Shown in pieces: positions 18,953 through 20,645 of a stretch of 20,645 bases of DNA (its first letter is position 1; each line of letters begins with the position of its first letter). Origin of the DNA: Rhizophagus sp. LPA8_4_AMF. Taxonomy: Eukaryota; Glomeromycota; Glomeromycetes; Glomerales; Glomeraceae. The position numbers and the translations under genes are program-made. The notes under the pieces are model-generated. The model was not told where the DNA came from. It did no database searches and was given only the letters and a program-made list of their open reading frames with translations. Location of the stretch: the NCBI GenBank assembly GCA_021464525.1, contig JADRCO010001284.1, forward strand, positions 1 to 20,645, in the 5' to 3' direction.

Positions 18953-19334
18953 CAATTTTTTTTTTTTCTTATTATCGCCGTTTTCGAATTGTCGATTAAT
19001 AATATTTGACTCCCTGATTACAAGAATAGAATCACAGTTTACTATAAATATTATGGATATCATTTGATCTGTGTAATGCTAAGCACCATCGTATAACATT
19101 TTCATCGTTCACCTTTTATTTTTGTTATAGCTTATAAACCGATTCCTAAAAACCGAATAATAGATAATACCTTTTCATTTTATTTAAACTATTTTTTCGT
19201 TTCTATCTACTTTTTCATAAGTGTAGCTTATTTTTTGTTTTTGGATTGTTTTCGGGTTTTTTTTTATAAATAAAATATATCATCTGATCACAGTAATTCG
19301 AAAACGGCGATAAAAAAAAAGAATAAAAAAATTG
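18953..19334. repeat. Inverted-repeat pair, possible small transposable element
   Basis: TATCGCCGTTTTCGAATT (18973-18990) is the exact reverse complement of AATTCGAAAACGGCGATA (19295-19312). The match continues outwards through T/A-rich sequence to about 18953 and 19334. ATATCAT.TGATC-like blocks occur at about 19056 and 19278. A third, diverged single copy of the arm is at 9234-9251. There is no coding frame and no clear target duplication. Confidence 0.5.
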
Positions 19335-19468
19335 AAAATAGGCTGCTTTTTTTAAAAAAAAATTTTTTTTGACTTAGGACCTGCGTCAATTAATCACCAC
19401 ATCTGAATCAGCTGATCATTGATCGAACTACGTCCCCCATTCACATTCTGAGGAAGAAGTAGTATTAA

Positions 19469-19665
19469 TTCTGCATTCCCTTTAAATTTACTCGGTGTCT
19501 TTTTTTCTCGTTTTCTTGGCAATACTGCTTCCCTATTGCACGTCAGGGTGGTTAGCTCTCGTGTGAGATGACCTAGTACTTAGTTTAGTTTTTCTTTACT
19601 CTGTATTTATTTAGTCTCCTGATCCCTTGTATTTGTCATTATATGAAAAATAAAAATAAAAAAAT
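19469..19665 (+). mobile_element. Possible SINE or truncated LINE 3' end
   Basis: The stretch ends in an A-rich tail (GAAAAATAAAAATAAAAAAA, about 19645-19664) and is flanked by GTAGTATTAA (19459-19468) and GTAGTGTTAA (19666-19675), a 9 of 10 direct repeat. The interior has lower AT content than its flanks (GTGTGAGATGACCTAGTACT, then CTCCTGATCCCTTG). No coding frame is present. The duplication is imperfect, so the call rests on tail plus flanks only. Confidence 0.4.
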
Positions 19666-19904
19666 GTAGTGTTAACTATTTTATTTGTTTCATTTTTCTT
19701 TTTATCATAAGCTATTACTGAAAATTCAAATTAAATGAGTGTATTTATTGATCAAAGAAACTGTTTTATTATTAATTATTATTATTTGATAATAAAATTT
19801 ATTTTTAGTTCATTTTGTATCACCAGAGGCTATATGTTAGTAGTCATGCATAACTTATTTTATTTAAGTTTTTTTATTATTAATTAAAAAAGAAGGATAT
19901 CTAT

Positions 19905-20005
19905 TGGATAATGCAAATATCCGGATATTATCCAGATAATCCGGATAAATTATCCGTTTATTCGGATTGTACAGATAAACTCAAAATCGGATAGATTAAC
20001 GAAGG
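19905..20005. repeat. ATCCGGATA-rich tract, right arm
   Basis: Repeated ATCCGGATA/TATCCAGATAATCCGGATA motifs form overlapping palindromes. It is inverted relative to the tract at 14365-14484, with GATAAACTC at its outer side as the counterpart of GAGTTT..ATC on the left. It could be the right arm of an older element enclosing the 4-kb one, or just another member of a dispersed palindromic family. Confidence 0.45.
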
Positions 20006-20645
20006 ACCCAGTAATATACATACAGGGGTAAGGTGCGGCAAAAATAATTTTACTATTAGCTGTACGCATTTTTCAGGGCCAGAATTATGATAACCTCAGC
20101 CAGTATCTAAAAAAGTTAATAATATTTCAGTAGGAATTATCACAAAAGTAATCTACATGTTTTTTTTGATCAATTATACGCACACTCAAACCTGACCCTT
20201 TTATATATATTTCTGGACGAATCCAGGCTCTAAATTTTATTAGCCAAAAGTACTTGTCAATGTTGTAGGATTTCGCTTAATATAGAAATTTATAATATTA
20301 TTGCAGTATTAGCTAGCGCTTTTTAGCTAGTCTACATTAGGTTTTTAAGCCACATCACTTTACTGTTTTCAAATTTATGTAAGCAAGTAACAATGTTAAA
20401 TGTTAATATGACGTTGAATTTAAGTTGAATATTATGTTCTCTTAACTCACAATTATAAATTATATTCTGTTATCATACTTTTGATATAGACGTCAGTTTC
20501 TGGGACATTTTTTCTTGAAAAACCTTATGTAGGTGGGTTGTGTAAAAAAGGGATGAATATTTAACGACCCTAGCATCACCATGTAAAAATGGTAGCCGGA
20601 TTTATTGCCAGGTTACACATGATCTGTGCACATGATCCGGATGAT
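20006..20645. other. Intergenic, repeat-like, no gene
   Basis: No coding frame was found. A hairpin CTAGCGCTTTTTAGCTAG lies at about 20313-20330. At the right edge ACATGATC is directly repeated (about 20617 and 20629), followed by CCGGATGAT, which may be the edge of another dispersed repeat cut by the window. Confidence 0.4.

Overview
The window is very AT-rich eukaryotic DNA with short introns (about 65-110 nt, GT..AG). Its gene families are the ones expanded in arbuscular mycorrhizal fungi: Sel1-repeat proteins, secreted kelch-repeat proteins with a C-terminal membrane anchor, F-box/LRR-type proteins, and TKL-like kinases with a Cys motif followed by the NWTSGN and EWIPYN signatures. I infer a Glomeromycotina genome, most likely Rhizophagus. 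That is a family-based inference; no database was searched.

Layout. Bases 1-352 hold the 5' end of a Sel1-repeat gene (minus strand, running off the window). An eroded LRR/F-box-like remnant lies near 862-1393. A pair of inverted arms (1619-1929) surrounds a small MITE (1761-1865). A six-exon kelch gene (minus, 2387-4048) is a decayed pseudogene. From 4049 to 9800 there is little: one small unrecognised ORF (7425-7709, minus), a weak decayed reading frame (6287-6724, minus), a foldback sequence (5232-5301) and a second copy of the same MITE (8970-9169).

The main gene is a kinase on the minus strand, 13336 to 9819. I can assemble six exons joined by five phase-0 introns into one uninterrupted 1,041-residue frame. 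Exons 1-5 each encode a kinase N-lobe and exon 6 encodes the only C-lobe. The first four N-lobes share the loss of about three residues in the glycine loop and have lost catalytic residues to different degrees. Only exon 5 plus exon 6 make a canonical kinase. The repeated unit is one symmetrical exon, so it can be multiplied or skipped without a frameshift.

Upstream of the kinase are a 20-bp perfect palindrome and a retroposed SINE-like copy (13724-13960) with 15-bp target duplications and an A-tail. Bases 14492-18490 form a roughly 4-kb element with terminal inverted repeats of about 260 bp and a 7-8 bp target duplication. Its inside is an array of about 17 (minus) plus 3-4 (plus) intron-like units, each bounded by GTAAGT-like and TTTTTTGTAG-like splice signals and containing two small hairpins. 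ATCCGGATA-rich sequences at 14365-14484 and 19905-20005 are inverted relative to each other and may be the arms of an older element into which the 4-kb one was inserted. The remainder to 20645 is repeat-derived or featureless.
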